Assembly (NCBI RefSeq): GCF_015277815.1 | Contig: NZ_CP063813.1 | Span: 3,224,001-3,288,000, forward strand | Direction of reading: 5' to 3' | DNA: 64,000 bases | Source of the DNA: Microbacterium atlanticum | GTDB taxonomy: Bacteria; Actinomycetota; Actinomycetes; Actinomycetales; Microbacteriaceae | In this document: positions 54,353 through 62,841 of the stretch, in pieces | How the letters are laid out: the number at the start of each line of letters is the position of its first letter | How positions within the stretch are numbered: position 1 is the first letter of the stretch | Translations under genes and position numbers: made by a program | The notes under the pieces: generated by a model | What the model saw: the letters and a program-made list of their open reading frames with translations, nothing else | Databases searched by the model: none | What the model was told of the DNA's origin: nothing

Positions 54353-56118
54353 GCTGCATCACCTCCGAAGTCGCGAGTCGATGCGTTCCGATCGGGTCGA
54401 GATGTCTCGCGCGCACGGAACGCGTCGAGTCGATCAGAAGCTGTCGACTCGGGAGCGAGAACGGATGCCGCCTGCTGCTGCTGCTCCTGCTGCTCGCGGT
54501 TGCCGCGCACCGGATCGCGCGGCGAGTGGGCGGGTTCGGTCTGCGGGTCGTAGATGATGGGGATCGCGGCGGTCACGGTGGCCTGATCGGCGACGAGCTC
54601 GGGCACCTTGCCGGGGCCGTACTCGCTCCCGGTCGGGGCGGAGCCGCCCACGATCCAGGTGTCCTTCGAGCCGCCGCCCTGACTGGAGTTCACCACGAGC
54701 TGGCCCTCCGGCAGCGCCACGCGGGTGAGGCCGCCGGGGAGCACCCACACGTCTTCGCCGTCGTTGACCGCGAACGGCCTCAGGTCGGCGTGGCGCGGAC
54801 GCATGCCATCCTCCACGAGCGTCGGGATGGTCGACAGCATGACGACGGGCTGCGCGATCCACCCTCGCGGGTCGGCGAGCAGACGCTGCCGGAGCCGCTC
54901 GAGCTCTGCCGGCGAGGCATCCGGCCCCACCACCAGTCCCTTGCCGCCGGAGCCGTCCACGGGCTTCACCACCAGCTCGTCGAGGCGGTCCAGCACCTCC
55001 TCGAGCGCGTTCGGGTCCTCCAGGCGCCAGGTGTCGACGTTCTTGAGGATGGGCTCCTCCGCCAGGTAGTAGCGGATGAGGTCGGGCACGTACGTGTAGA
55101 GCAGCTTGTCGTCGGCGACGCCGTTGCCCACCGCGTTGGCGATGGTGACGTTCCCGAGACGGGCCGCGAGCATGAGGCCCGGCGCGCCGAGCATGGAGTC
55201 CGCGCGGAACTGCAGCGGGTCGAGGAAGTCGTCGTCGACGCGGCGGTAGATGACGTCCACGCGCTTGGGACCGCGCGTCGTGCGCATGAAGACCTTGCCG
55301 CCGATGCAGAGCAGGTCGCGCCCCTCGACGAGCTCGACACCCATCAGGCGCGCCAGCAGCGTGTGCTCGAAGTAGGCCGAGTTGTAGACGCCGGGGGTCA
55401 GCACGACGACGTTGGGGTCCTCGATGCCGGCGGGCGCCGACGCGCGCAGGGCCGCGAGCAGCTTATTGGGGTAGTCGCCGACGGGGCGCACCCGCATCGA
55501 GACGAAGAGCTCGGGGAGCGTCTGCGCCATGACGCGGCGGTTGGAGATGACGTAGCTCACGCCCGACGGCACGCGCACGTTGTCTTCGAGCACGCGCATC
55601 TCGCCGTGCTCGTCTCGGATCAGGTCGATGCCCGACACCTGGATGCGCACGCCGTTGGCCGAGTGGATGCCGGCCGCCTGGCGGTAGAAGTACTGCGAGC
55701 TCGCGATCAGCCCGGCCGGGAGCACCTCGTCGCGCACGCAGTGCTGGTGGCCGTAGGCATCGTCGAGAAAGGCCTCGAGGGCCCGCACCCGCTGCTTCAC
55801 CCCGGCCTCGATGCGCGACCACTCGTCGTAGGTGATGACGCGGGGCACGGCGTCGAGCGGGAACGGGCGCTCCTCGCCGGCGAAGTCGAACGTCACGCCC
55901 TGCGCGAGATACGAGCTCGCCAGCGAATCCGTACGGCCGCGCAGCTCCTCCTGGGTCATCTGCGCCAGCGCCTGGTACAGCTCCCGGTAGGCCGCGCGGG
56001 ACTCGGCGGGCGCGCCCGGATGGTCCGGGCTGCCGAACATCTCGTCGAATGCGGGGACTCCCGAGGGCGTCTTGCGAGGCGCCAGCGTGGAGCCGTAGCC
56101 GTCGAACAGGTCACCCAT
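54346..56118 (-). CDS. Circularly permuted type 2 ATP-grasp protein
   Basis: A 590-residue ATP-grasp ligase of the circularly permuted class: RVITYDEWSRIEAGVKQRVRALEAFLDD, DNVRVPSGVSYVISNR, IANAVGNGVADDKLLYTYVPDLIRYYL, LDELVVKPVDGSGGKGLVVG (ATP-binding glycine loop, about 405-425), and GGLTRVALPEGQLVVNSSQGGGSKDTWI. It should form an amide bond on an unknown substrate. The C-terminus is an atypical Gln-rich tail (REQQEQQQQAAS) followed by a Ser/Arg-rich segment. A TAGGCT box stands 7 bases before the ATG and no ribosome site is seen, so the mRNA is probably leaderless. Confidence 0.9.
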   Translation of the reverse strand: MGDLFDGYGSTLAPRKTPSGVPAFDEMFGSPDHPGAPAESRAAYRELYQALAQMTQEELRGRTDSLASSYLAQGVTFDFAGEERPFPLDAVPRVITYDEWSRIEAGVKQRVRALEAFLDDAYGHQHCVRDEVLPAGLIASSQYFYRQAAGIHSANGVRIQVSGIDLIRDEHGEMRVLEDNVRVPSGVSYVISNRRVMAQTLPELFVSMRVRPVGDYPNKLLAALRASAPAGIEDPNVVVLTPGVYNSAYFEHTLLARLMGVELVEGRDLLCIGGKVFMRTTRGPKRVDVIYRRVDDDFLDPLQFRADSMLGAPGLMLAARLGNVTIANAVGNGVADDKLLYTYVPDLIRYYLAEEPILKNVDTWRLEDPNALEEVLDRLDELVVKPVDGSGGKGLVVGPDASPAELERLRQRLLADPRGWIAQPVVMLSTIPTLVEDGMRPRHADLRPFAVNDGEDVWVLPGGLTRVALPEGQLVVNSSQGGGSKDTWIVGGSAPTGSEYGPGKVPELVADQATVTAAIPIIYDPQTEPAHSPRDPVRGNREQQEQQQQAASVLAPESTASDRLDAFRARETSRPDRNASTRDFGGDAAC

Positions 56119-56125
56119 GCCCACG

Positions 56126-56197
56126 AGCCTAATGCGGGGTGCGTTGCGCTCGTGTTTCCGGTTCTGCCGTCCCGGGCGCCTCCCGCGGACGTACCCT
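56126..56197. promoter_or_regulatory. Two back-to-back leaderless-type promoters
   Basis: TAGGCT on the minus strand (56131-56126) lies 7 bases before the ATP-grasp ATG, and TACCCT on the plus strand (56192-56197) lies 6 bases before the Moco oxidoreductase ATG. Both positions leave no room for a ribosome site, so both transcripts probably begin at the start codon. Confidence 0.6.
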
Positions 56198-56203
56198 TGC
56201 TGC

Positions 56204-57778
56204 ATGGCGGGCGACGCCTCTGGCCGCGGCATCGCGGCCCCCCTCGCGTGGGTGGCCGGCGTGGCCGCCGTCGTGCTCGGCGCGGGCCTGGGCGAGCTCG
56301 TCGCCGGTGTGCTGGCGCCGGCGTCGAGCCCGGTCGCCGCGATCGGGTCGGCGCTGATCGACAGCGCTCCGCCCTGGGCGAAGGACACCGCGATCGCCTG
56401 GTTCGGCACCGCCGACAAGCTCGCGCTCCTCATCGGGATCGCGATCGTCATGCTGGCTCTCGCCGCCCTCGCGGGGTGGCTGCAGGCGCGGTTCCCGCCG
56501 TGGGGCGTCGTGCTGGTGGCGGCGTTCGGCGTAGCCGGCGCCGTGGTCGCCGCGACGCGTCCCGGGGCGGGCCCGGTGGCATGGCTCCCCGCCGTCGTCG
56601 CGGGCACCGTCGGCGCCGCAGCACTGTGGCTGCTGCTCCGGATGCTGCGCCCTGCCGCAGCCCCCACTCCCTCGGTCCCCGAGGCGACGGCGGAGAGCGG
56701 GGCGCCACAGCCGAGCCGGCGGGCGTTCTTCGCGTGGGCGGGCGCGGCGGCCGGCGTCGGTATCCTCGCGGTGATCGCCGGGAACCTGCGGAGCGCGGCG
56801 TCGGCGGGTGTGGCGGCGGCGCGGCGGGCGCTGCGGCTTCCGGAGCCGGCGGTGGCGGCATCCGCTGTCCCGCAGGGTGCGGAGCTGGACCTGCCGGGAC
56901 TTGCCGGCGTCGTCACGCCGAACGACCGGTTCTACCGCATCGACACCGCGCTCATCGTGCCGGAGGTGGACCCGGCGGACTGGCGGCTGCGGATCCACGG
57001 CATGGTCGCCGAAGAGGTCGAGCTGACCTGGGACGAACTGCTCGCGCTGCCGCTCGAGGAATCGTGGACCACCCTCACGTGCGTGTCGAACGAGGTGGGC
57101 GGCACGCTCGTCGGCAACGCCCGGTGGCTCGGCCACCCGATCCGCGAGATGCTCGCGCTCGCGCGGCCCGCCGCCGACGCCGACATGGTGCTGTCGCGGT
57201 CGATCGACGGGTTCACCGCCTCGACGCCGCTCGAGGCGCTCACCGACGGCCGCAACGCGATCCTCGCCGTCGGCATGAACGGCGAGCCGCTGCCGCTGGA
57301 GCACGGCTTCCCGGTGCGGATGGTGGTGCCGGGGCTGTACGGCTACGTGTCGGCGACCAAGTGGGTGACCGAGCTCGAGGTGACGCGGTTCGACCGTGCA
57401 CGCGCCTACTGGACGGATCGCGGCTGGTCGGAGCGGGGGCCCATCAAGCTGCAGTCGCGCATCGACGTGCCGCGCAGGGCGCAGGGACTGAAGGCGGGCG
57501 AGGTCGTCATCGCCGGCGTGGCGTGGCATCAGGGCGTCGGCATCGCCGGTGTCGAGGTGCAGGTCGACGACGGCCCGTGGCAGGAGGCGACGCTCGCGCC
57601 GGCCATCTCGGACGACACCTGGGTGCAGTGGAGCCTGCCGTGGACGGCGACCGCCGGCGACCACCTGCTGCGGTGCCGCGCCATCGGCAAGGACGGCGAG
57701 CAGCAGACGCCTGACCGCGCCCCGCCCGCACCCGACGGCGCCACCGGGTGGCACGAGCGGTTCGTCGAGGTGTTCTGA
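56204..57778 (+). CDS. Membrane-anchored molybdopterin-dependent oxidoreductase (sulfite-oxidase fold)
   Basis: A 524-residue protein: four hydrophobic helices in residues about 8-150, a short linker with SRRAFFAWAG followed by another helix (about 170-190), then an extracytoplasmic Moco domain. The Moco cysteine is in TTLTCVSNEVGG (about 292), and SATKWVTELEVT and RIDVPRRAQGLKAGEVVIAGVAWHQGVGIAGVEVQVDDGPW form the dimerisation-type C-terminal domain. The substrate is unknown; relatives include YedY-like methionine sulfoxide reductases and sulfite oxidases. The RR-containing segment may serve Tat export. Confidence 0.88.
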   Translation: MAGDASGRGIAAPLAWVAGVAAVVLGAGLGELVAGVLAPASSPVAAIGSALIDSAPPWAKDTAIAWFGTADKLALLIGIAIVMLALAALAGWLQARFPPWGVVLVAAFGVAGAVVAATRPGAGPVAWLPAVVAGTVGAAALWLLLRMLRPAAAPTPSVPEATAESGAPQPSRRAFFAWAGAAAGVGILAVIAGNLRSAASAGVAAARRALRLPEPAVAASAVPQGAELDLPGLAGVVTPNDRFYRIDTALIVPEVDPADWRLRIHGMVAEEVELTWDELLALPLEESWTTLTCVSNEVGGTLVGNARWLGHPIREMLALARPAADADMVLSRSIDGFTASTPLEALTDGRNAILAVGMNGEPLPLEHGFPVRMVVPGLYGYVSATKWVTELEVTRFDRARAYWTDRGWSERGPIKLQSRIDVPRRAQGLKAGEVVIAGVAWHQGVGIAGVEVQVDDGPWQEATLAPAISDDTWVQWSLPWTATAGDHLLRCRAIGKDGEQQTPDRAPPAPDGATGWHERFVEVF

Positions 57779-57854
57779 GGGGCCCGCCGAGTCCGCCCGC
57801 TCGGGGCGCCCCGCCGGCGGCGTCGGCCCGAAGGACCGCAGGCACGCTCCGGCG

Positions 57855-59081
57855 TCAGCCGGCCAGGACCACCCGCAGCTGCTCGATCGCCCAGTCGAGC
57901 TCAGTCGCACGCACGACGAGCGGCGGCGCGATGCGGATCGTCTGGCCGTGCGTGTCCTTGACCAGGACGCCGCGCGCGATGAGCTTCTCGGCGATCTCGC
58001 GGCCGGTGCCGACGGCGGGGTCGATGTCGACGCCCGCCCAGAGCCCGACGACGCGCACGCCCGTGACGCCGTGGCCGAGGAGCTCGCGGAGCTTGAGCTC
58101 GAGGTGCTCACCGAGCAGCTCGGCCCGTCGCTGGAACTCGCCGGTCTGCAGCATCTCGACGACCCGCAGCCCCACGGCCGCCGCGAGCGGGTTGCCCCCG
58201 AACGTCGAGCCGTGCTCGCCGGGACGGATCACGCCCAGCACGTCGCGGTCCGCCACGACAGCCGACAGGGGAAGGATGCCTCCGCCCAGCGCCTTGCCGA
58301 GGAGGTAGACATCGGGCACCACGCCCTCACGGTCGCACGCGAAGGTCTCACCGACGCGGGCGAGGCCCGACTGGATCTCGTCGGCGATGAGCAGCACGTC
58401 GTGGGCGGTGCAGATCTCGCGGACCGCCCGGAGGTAGCCCTCGGGCGGCGGCACGACACCGGCCTCGCCTTGGATGGGCTCGATGAGCACCGCGGCGATC
58501 TCGGGCGTGATCGCGGCCTCGATCGCCGCGGCGTCGCCGTACGGGACGGGGACGAAACCCGGTGCGAACGGACCGAAGTCCGCACGCGCGCCCGGGTCGT
58601 CGCTGAAGCCGACGATCGTCGTCGTCCGGCCGTGGAAGTTGCCGTGCGCGACCACGATCTGTGCGCGGTCGGCGCCGATTCCCTTCACGCGGTAGCCCCA
58701 TGCCCGCGCGACCTTGATGCCGGTCTCGACGGCCTCGGCGCCCGTATTCATCGGCAGCACCAGGTCCTTGCCGCACAGCTCGGCCAGCGCCGCGGCGAAC
58801 GGCCCGAGCCGGTCGTTGTGATACGCGCGGCTGGTGAGGGTCAGCCGATTCAGCTGCTCCTGCGCGGCGGCGACGATCGCGGGGTGCCCGTGACCGAAGT
58901 TGAGCGCCGAGTAGGCCGAGAGCAGGTCGAGGTAGCGCTTGCCCTCGACGTCGGTGACCCACGCCCCCTCGCCGCGGGCGATGACGACAGGGAGCGGGTG
59001 GTAGTTGTGGGCGACGTGCTCCTCTTCACCGGCGATGATCCGGATCATGGCCGTGTCGAGCGAGGGCGAGGTGGCGGTCAT
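57855..59081 (-). CDS. rocD: Ornithine aminotransferase
   Basis: A 408-residue class III PLP aminotransferase: YLDLLSAYSALNFGHGHPAIV, PMNTGAEAVETGIKVARAWGY, GNFHGRT, LIEPIQGEAGVVPPPEGYL, LIADEIQSGLARVG and the PLP lysine in YLLGKALGGGILPLSAV (about 260), with GEHGSTFGGNPLA. The NTGAEAxExGxK and FGG patterns indicate ornithine-oxo-acid aminotransferase, which gives glutamate semialdehyde. It directly follows the dimethylargininase-family gene (23-base gap), so arginine-derived compounds are probably degraded via ornithine to glutamate. Confidence 0.9.
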   Translation of the reverse strand: MTATSPSLDTAMIRIIAGEEEHVAHNYHPLPVVIARGEGAWVTDVEGKRYLDLLSAYSALNFGHGHPAIVAAAQEQLNRLTLTSRAYHNDRLGPFAAALAELCGKDLVLPMNTGAEAVETGIKVARAWGYRVKGIGADRAQIVVAHGNFHGRTTTIVGFSDDPGARADFGPFAPGFVPVPYGDAAAIEAAITPEIAAVLIEPIQGEAGVVPPPEGYLRAVREICTAHDVLLIADEIQSGLARVGETFACDREGVVPDVYLLGKALGGGILPLSAVVADRDVLGVIRPGEHGSTFGGNPLAAAVGLRVVEMLQTGEFQRRAELLGEHLELKLRELLGHGVTGVRVVGLWAGVDIDPAVGTGREIAEKLIARGVLVKDTHGQTIRIAPPLVVRATELDWAIEQLRVVLAG

Positions 59082-59104
59082 GAGTGCGTCCTCTTTCCGG
59101 ACTG

Positions 59105-59998
59105 TCAGCGCCGCAGCTCGAGCGTGCAGCACTTGATGCCGCCGCCGCCGAGCAGGAGCTCCGACAGGTCGACGAGCACCGGGTGGTAGCCGCGCTCGCG
59201 CAGCTGAGCCTCGAAGCCCTTGGCGCGCGGCGAGATGATGACGTTGCGGCCGTCGCTGGCCGAGTTGAGGCCGAACACCGCGCCATCGGCGTCGGCGACG
59301 CGGATCGCGTCGGGGTAGCGCTCGGCGAGGACCGCCTGGCTGCGCTCGTCGAACGCGCCCGGCAGGTAGGCGATGTTCGCGCGCTCGACGCCGCCCGGAC
59401 CCTCGACGGGGTCGAGCACCGAGATGGCGGTGTCGAGGTGGTAGAACCGCGGGTCGACGAGGGTGAGGCTCACGACCTCCCTGCCGAACACGTCGGCGAG
59501 CTCGCGGTGGCTGTCGCCGGTCGAACGGAATCCGGTGCCGGCGAGGATGGTCTGGCCGACGAGGAGGAAGTCGCCCTCGCCCTCGTTGACCTCCTGCGGC
59601 ACGACGACCTCGAAGCCGTTGGCGCCGAACCAGTCCATGAAGGCCGGGCCCTCGGGCACGCGCTCCGGGAAGCGGAACTTGGCGCCGTAGGCGATGCCGT
59701 CGATCACGAAACCGCCGTTGGCCGTGTAGACCATGTCCGGCAGCCCCGGGATGGGGTCGATCAGCTGCACCTCGTGGCCGAGCTCGAGGTACGTGTCGTA
59801 AAGCGCCTGCCACTGCCGCACCGCGAGGGCGGTGTCGGTGGGATTGGCCGGCTCCATCCAGGGGTTGATCGTGTAGCTCACCGTGAAGTGCTCGGGCCGG
59901 CACATCAGGTAGCGACGGTGCTGCTGGATGCGCAGTCCGGCGGCGGACGACTCGGTCATCGGGGCGGCGGCGGCGGGCGCGGTGTTCTGCGTGGACAT
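59105..59998 (-). CDS. ddaH: Dimethylarginine dimethylaminohydrolase family amidinotransferase-fold enzyme
   Basis: A 297-residue pentein-fold hydrolase: LMCRPEHFTVSYTINPWM, DMVYTANGGFVIDG, catalytic-region acid in NEGEGDFLLVG, His in RFYHLDTAISVLDP and the nucleophile Cys in GGGGIKCCTLEL (290/291). Members hydrolyse guanidino groups of methylated arginine or arginine to give citrulline or ornithine. It forms an operon with ornithine aminotransferase, which favours use of (methyl)arginine as nitrogen source. ATGs at 60001 and 59998 are both possible; the second has better spacing to CAGGAG. Confidence 0.85.
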   Translation of the reverse strand: MSTQNTAPAAAAPMTESSAAGLRIQQHRRYLMCRPEHFTVSYTINPWMEPANPTDTALAVRQWQALYDTYLELGHEVQLIDPIPGLPDMVYTANGGFVIDGIAYGAKFRFPERVPEGPAFMDWFGANGFEVVVPQEVNEGEGDFLLVGQTILAGTGFRSTGDSHRELADVFGREVVSLTLVDPRFYHLDTAISVLDPVEGPGGVERANIAYLPGAFDERSQAVLAERYPDAIRVADADGAVFGLNSASDGRNVIISPRAKGFEAQLRERGYHPVLVDLSELLLGGGGIKCCTLELRR

Positions 59999-60045
59999 CA
60001 TGCTCCTGTACGAGGGGCGGCGGACGCTGTCCAGAGGCCCGGCGG

Positions 60046-60072
60046 CCCTTCGACTCGCTGTGCTCGCTCAGG
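60046..60072. repeat. Intergenic dispersed repeat (CCCTTCGACTCGCTG...GCTCAGG)
   Basis: A 27-base palindromic element with ends CCCTTCGAC and GCTCAGG lies upstream of the ddaH gene. It is related in its ends to the element found in the apnO-like gene at 11797 and is of a kind often seen between genes in actinobacteria. Confidence 0.55.
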
Positions 60073-60170
60073 AGCCGCAGCCGTGAAGGGATGCAACCGG
60101 GCACGCCGCGTCCATTGTCTCACGGACGATGCGTGCGGCCTGGGAATGGGCAGGGCGGATGCCGCGCCCG

Positions 60171-61199
60171 TCAGTCCGCGAGCACCACGACCTTGCCCAC
60201 CGTGTGGCCGGCAGCGACGTGCGCGAGCGCGCCACGGGCTTCGGTGAAGGCGAACGTCCGCTCGATCACGGGTCGCACGGAGCCCGCGACCGTCAGCGCC
60301 AGGAGCTGCGCCAGGACGTCGGGCTTGGCCACGGCGGCGAGCGGACGCAGCGGACGCTTCGAGCCGAGGGAGAGGACGGATGCCGCGGCAATGCGCCCGA
60401 TCGGGCCGAGCACGCGCCCACCCTCTCCTGAGACGAGCACCACCGCGCCGCCGTCGCGCACGAGTCCCTGCAGGGTGCGCAGGCGCGTCGTGCCGGCGAT
60501 GTCGATGACGACGTCGAACGGCTGGGCGGCCAGCTCCGGCGCGTCGGGCGCGACGGCTCGGTAGTCGAACGTGCGCGCCGCGCCCAGCTGCTCGACGAGC
60601 GCCCGGTTGCGCTCCCCGCAGAGCGCCCACACCTCCGCGCCCCGCGCGGCGGCCAGCTGCACGGCGAACGTGCCCACTCCGCCCGAGGCGCCGATCACGA
60701 GGACGCGATGACCGGATGCCACTCCCCCGCGCTCCAGCGCCTGCCACGCGGTGCCGCCGGCCACGGGGAGCGCCGCTGCAGGGAGCGCGTCGACGCCGGC
60801 AGGTCGCGGCACCAGGCGCGACGCCGGGCAGACGGCGTATCGGGCGAGGCCGCCTCCGCTCGGGAGCTCGGCGACCACCTCGTCGCCGACCGCGATGCCC
60901 TCGACGCCCTCGCCGAGCGCGACGACGGTTCCGGCGGCGTCGATCCCGCGCACGGCCTGGCGGGGTCGTCGCAGTCCGAATGCCAGGCGCACCAGCAGCG
61001 GCTTGCCGCGCATGACGCGGACGTCGCCGTTGTTGAGCCCGGTCGCGCGCAGCCGCAGCAGCACGTGCCCGCGGCGCGGGGCGGGGACATCGGCCCTCTC
61101 GAGGACGACGTCGTCGGCCTCGCCGTAGCGGTGCTGGCGCCATGCGGGCATCGAGTCGGTGCGCAGGGATTGCGGTGAGGGGAGCGTTCGGTCGGACAT
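60171..61199 (-). CDS. NADPH:quinone oxidoreductase-like (MDR family)
   Basis: A 342-residue medium-chain reductase lacking the zinc ligands of alcohol dehydrogenases: LRLRATGLNNGDVRVMRG, GIDAAGTVVALGEGVEGIAVGDEV, cofactor motif VLVIGASGGVGTFAVQLAAARGAEV (about 165-190) and the C-terminal TVGKVVVL. It probably reduces quinones or enones with NADPH. The ATG at 61199 lies just before the end of the small HTH gene, with GGAGG 6 bases upstream inside that gene, so the two are coupled. Confidence 0.88.
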   Translation of the reverse strand: MSDRTLPSPQSLRTDSMPAWRQHRYGEADDVVLERADVPAPRRGHVLLRLRATGLNNGDVRVMRGKPLLVRLAFGLRRPRQAVRGIDAAGTVVALGEGVEGIAVGDEVVAELPSGGGLARYAVCPASRLVPRPAGVDALPAAALPVAGGTAWQALERGGVASGHRVLVIGASGGVGTFAVQLAAARGAEVWALCGERNRALVEQLGAARTFDYRAVAPDAPELAAQPFDVVIDIAGTTRLRTLQGLVRDGGAVVLVSGEGGRVLGPIGRIAAASVLSLGSKRPLRPLAAVAKPDVLAQLLALTVAGSVRPVIERTFAFTEARGALAHVAAGHTVGKVVVLAD

Positions 61200-61200
61200 G

Positions 61201-61416
61201 TCATGCCTCCGGGTAGTCGAAGAGGTCGTCGAGCCCGACGCCGAAGGCGCGGGCCAGCTGGAACGCGAGCTCGAGCGTCGGCGAGTACCGCCCCTGCTCG
61301 ATGGCGATGAGGGTCTGCCGCGTGACACCCACGCGCCGGGCGAGCTCGGCCTGCGTCATGCCGGCCGCCTCCCGCACCGCGCGGATGGAGTTGGTGACTC
61401 GAGTGGGCTTGACCAT
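61201..61416 (-). CDS. Small XRE-family HTH regulator
   Basis: A 71-residue stand-alone helix-turn-helix protein: [56 protein letters not shown], typical of the small YozG/Cro-type regulators that pair with a small membrane protein gene. Its ATG overlaps the stop of the membrane protein gene (TGATG). The perfect inverted repeat at 61876-61922 upstream of the operon is its likely binding site. Confidence 0.9.
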   Translation of the reverse strand: MVKPTRVTNSIRAVREAAGMTQAELARRVGVTRQTLIAIEQGRYSPTLELAFQLARAFGVGLDDLFDYPEA

Positions 61417-61850
61417 CAGACGAGCCCTCGCCGGTAGGCGACGACGCTGGCCACGCCGCCGGCGATCGAAGACAGCGCGAAGCCGAAGAACATCGCATTG
61501 GCGATCCAGAACCAGTCGGCCTCGAACGCGCAGAGGAGGATGACCCCGAGTCCGGCGATGACCAGGAAAGCCTGGCCCACATTGGTCGCCATGGCCGCGA
61601 TGTCGCGATCGCGCTGGTCGCTCTTGCCCACGCCCTCGGGATCCCGCATGCCGGCCAGGATCCCCCACACGATGCTCACGAGGATCGCGGCGAGGATGCT
61701 CAGGCCGATCGTCCACAGCATCAGCGGCACCCAGTCGACATCGCTGAGGGGACCGCCGCCGGACTGCTGCAGCACGAGGGCCACGTACACGACGACGCCG
61801 ATCACGCTCACGATGAGGCTCGACCACACATTGCGCTCTTGGTAGACCAT
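61416..61850 (-). CDS. Small four-helix membrane protein (HTH-linked)
   Basis: A 144-residue protein with four predicted membrane helices (about 10-29, 43-63, 90-110 and 115-137) and charged loops ([17 protein letters not shown] between helices 2 and 3). This layout, directly upstream of a 70-residue XRE regulator, is that of the DUF2178-like protein pairs. Function unknown. GGGAGGGTGGAG precedes the ATG. First gene of the operon with the HTH and MDR genes. Confidence 0.8.
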   Translation of the reverse strand: MVYQERNVWSSLIVSVIGVVVYVALVLQQSGGGPLSDVDWVPLMLWTIGLSILAAILVSIVWGILAGMRDPEGVGKSDQRDRDIAAMATNVGQAFLVIAGLGVILLCAFEADWFWIANAMFFGFALSSIAGGVASVVAYRRGLV

Positions 61851-61875
61851 GGCTCCACCCTCCCGGATGTCCAAA

Positions 61876-61922
61876 ATTCTTGACACCTACGATAGGCCGG
61901 GTCTACCGTCCGTGTCAAGAAT
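61876..61922. promoter_or_regulatory. Symmetric overlapping divergent promoters within a perfect inverted repeat
   Basis: ATTCTTGACAC (61876-61886) and GTGTCAAGAAT (61912-61922) are perfect inverted copies. Each contains a TTGACA -35 box, and each is followed at 18 bases by a -10 box (TACCGT for the plus strand, TATCGT for the minus strand). The two promoters overlap so that RNA polymerase can occupy only one at a time. Confidence 0.75.
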
Positions 61923-61949
61923 CCTTTACATCGTGGAACGGGGATCGAC

Positions 61950-62618
61950 ATGGATGACCACACCCGCACCGGACGCTGGACCGGCGCCGCGTACCTCGGC
62001 CTTGCGGCTTTCGGCATGGCCGGCTTCCTGGCCGTACGTCCGCTCGCTGCGGAGAGCACCGGCTTGGCGCAGCTGGGCGTCGCACTCGAGTTGGCGATCG
62101 TCCTCACCCAGGCGCTGGCGGCGGTCGGCTTCTTCGCGCTGTTCCACCGGGATCGACCGGTGGCGGCTTTCGCGGTCGCCGCGTTCGGCATGGGCAACGC
62201 CCTGGCGGTGCTGGGCAGCGCGGCGATGCTCACCGCGGCTCTGGCCGTGACGTTCGACCCGCAGGGCGCGGACGCCGCGGGAGCTGATGCCGTCCCGCTG
62301 CTGCGCATGACCGCCGACGCGTTCTGGACCGTCGGCGCCGTCTTCTTCGGTCTCTGGCTCATCCCGATGGGCTGGTTCGCCATCGCCACCCGGCGCCTGC
62401 CGCGCGTGCTCGGATGGATCCTCGTTGCGGGCGGGGTCGGCTACGTCCTCGACGCCGTGCTGTCCTCCGCTCTTCCGGCGACCCTGGGCGCGATCGCGGA
62501 CATCCTGGCGATTCCGGCCACGATCGGCGAGCTGTGGATGATCGGCTACCTGCTGATCCGCGGCATCCGTCCCCGCTCGGTCTCGCCCGCGGTGACGCTG
62601 CAGACGAGCGCGGGATGA
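61950..62618 (+). CDS. DUF4386-like integral membrane protein
   Basis: A 222-residue protein with six to seven predicted membrane helices. TGAAYLGLAAFGMAGF at the start, LVLTQALAAVGFFALFHR-like second segment, and GLWLIPMGWFAIATRRLPRVLGWILVAGGVGYVLD in the second half match the DUF4386 family, whose function is unknown. It shares the divergent promoter at 61876-61922 with the small membrane protein/HTH/MDR operon, so control by the small HTH protein is likely. GGAACGGGG upstream of the ATG. Confidence 0.82.
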   Translation: MDDHTRTGRWTGAAYLGLAAFGMAGFLAVRPLAAESTGLAQLGVALELAIVLTQALAAVGFFALFHRDRPVAAFAVAAFGMGNALAVLGSAAMLTAALAVTFDPQGADAAGADAVPLLRMTADAFWTVGAVFFGLWLIPMGWFAIATRRLPRVLGWILVAGGVGYVLDAVLSSALPATLGAIADILAIPATIGELWMIGYLLIRGIRPRSVSPAVTLQTSAG

Positions 62619-62734
62619 CCACGGATGCCGCGACCCGCGGCATCCGTCCTCTCGCATCTGTTCGCGACGCGGTCACACTCTGGCAGACGGCGTCGGCGCG
62701 GGTCAAGCATCTCCGGCGCTCTTCCTCCCAGGAA

Positions 62735-62787
62735 TTTACAACGTCGTAAAAAAAGTCTTTACAACGTCGTAAATGTGCGGCTAGCCT
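62735..62787 (+). promoter_or_regulatory. Tandem identical operators over the promoter of the secreted esterase gene
   Basis: TTTACAACGTCGTAAA occurs at 62735-62750 and again at 62758-62773, 23 bases apart and identical. Each is a near-palindrome of LacI type. The second copy contains TTTACA, which with TAGCCT at 62782-62787 (18-base spacer) forms a promoter, so a bound repressor would block it. Confidence 0.8.
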
Positions 62788-62841
62788 GACCGCGTCGGAG
62801 CCCCATCCGGCCGCTCGGCAACTATTCGAGGAGGAACAGTA

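Noticed and set aside
57800..57815. GGGGCGCCCC as terminator between the Moco oxidoreductase and ornithine aminotransferase genes
   Set aside because: The perfect part is a self-complementary 10-mer without a loop, so it cannot make a proper hairpin on its own.
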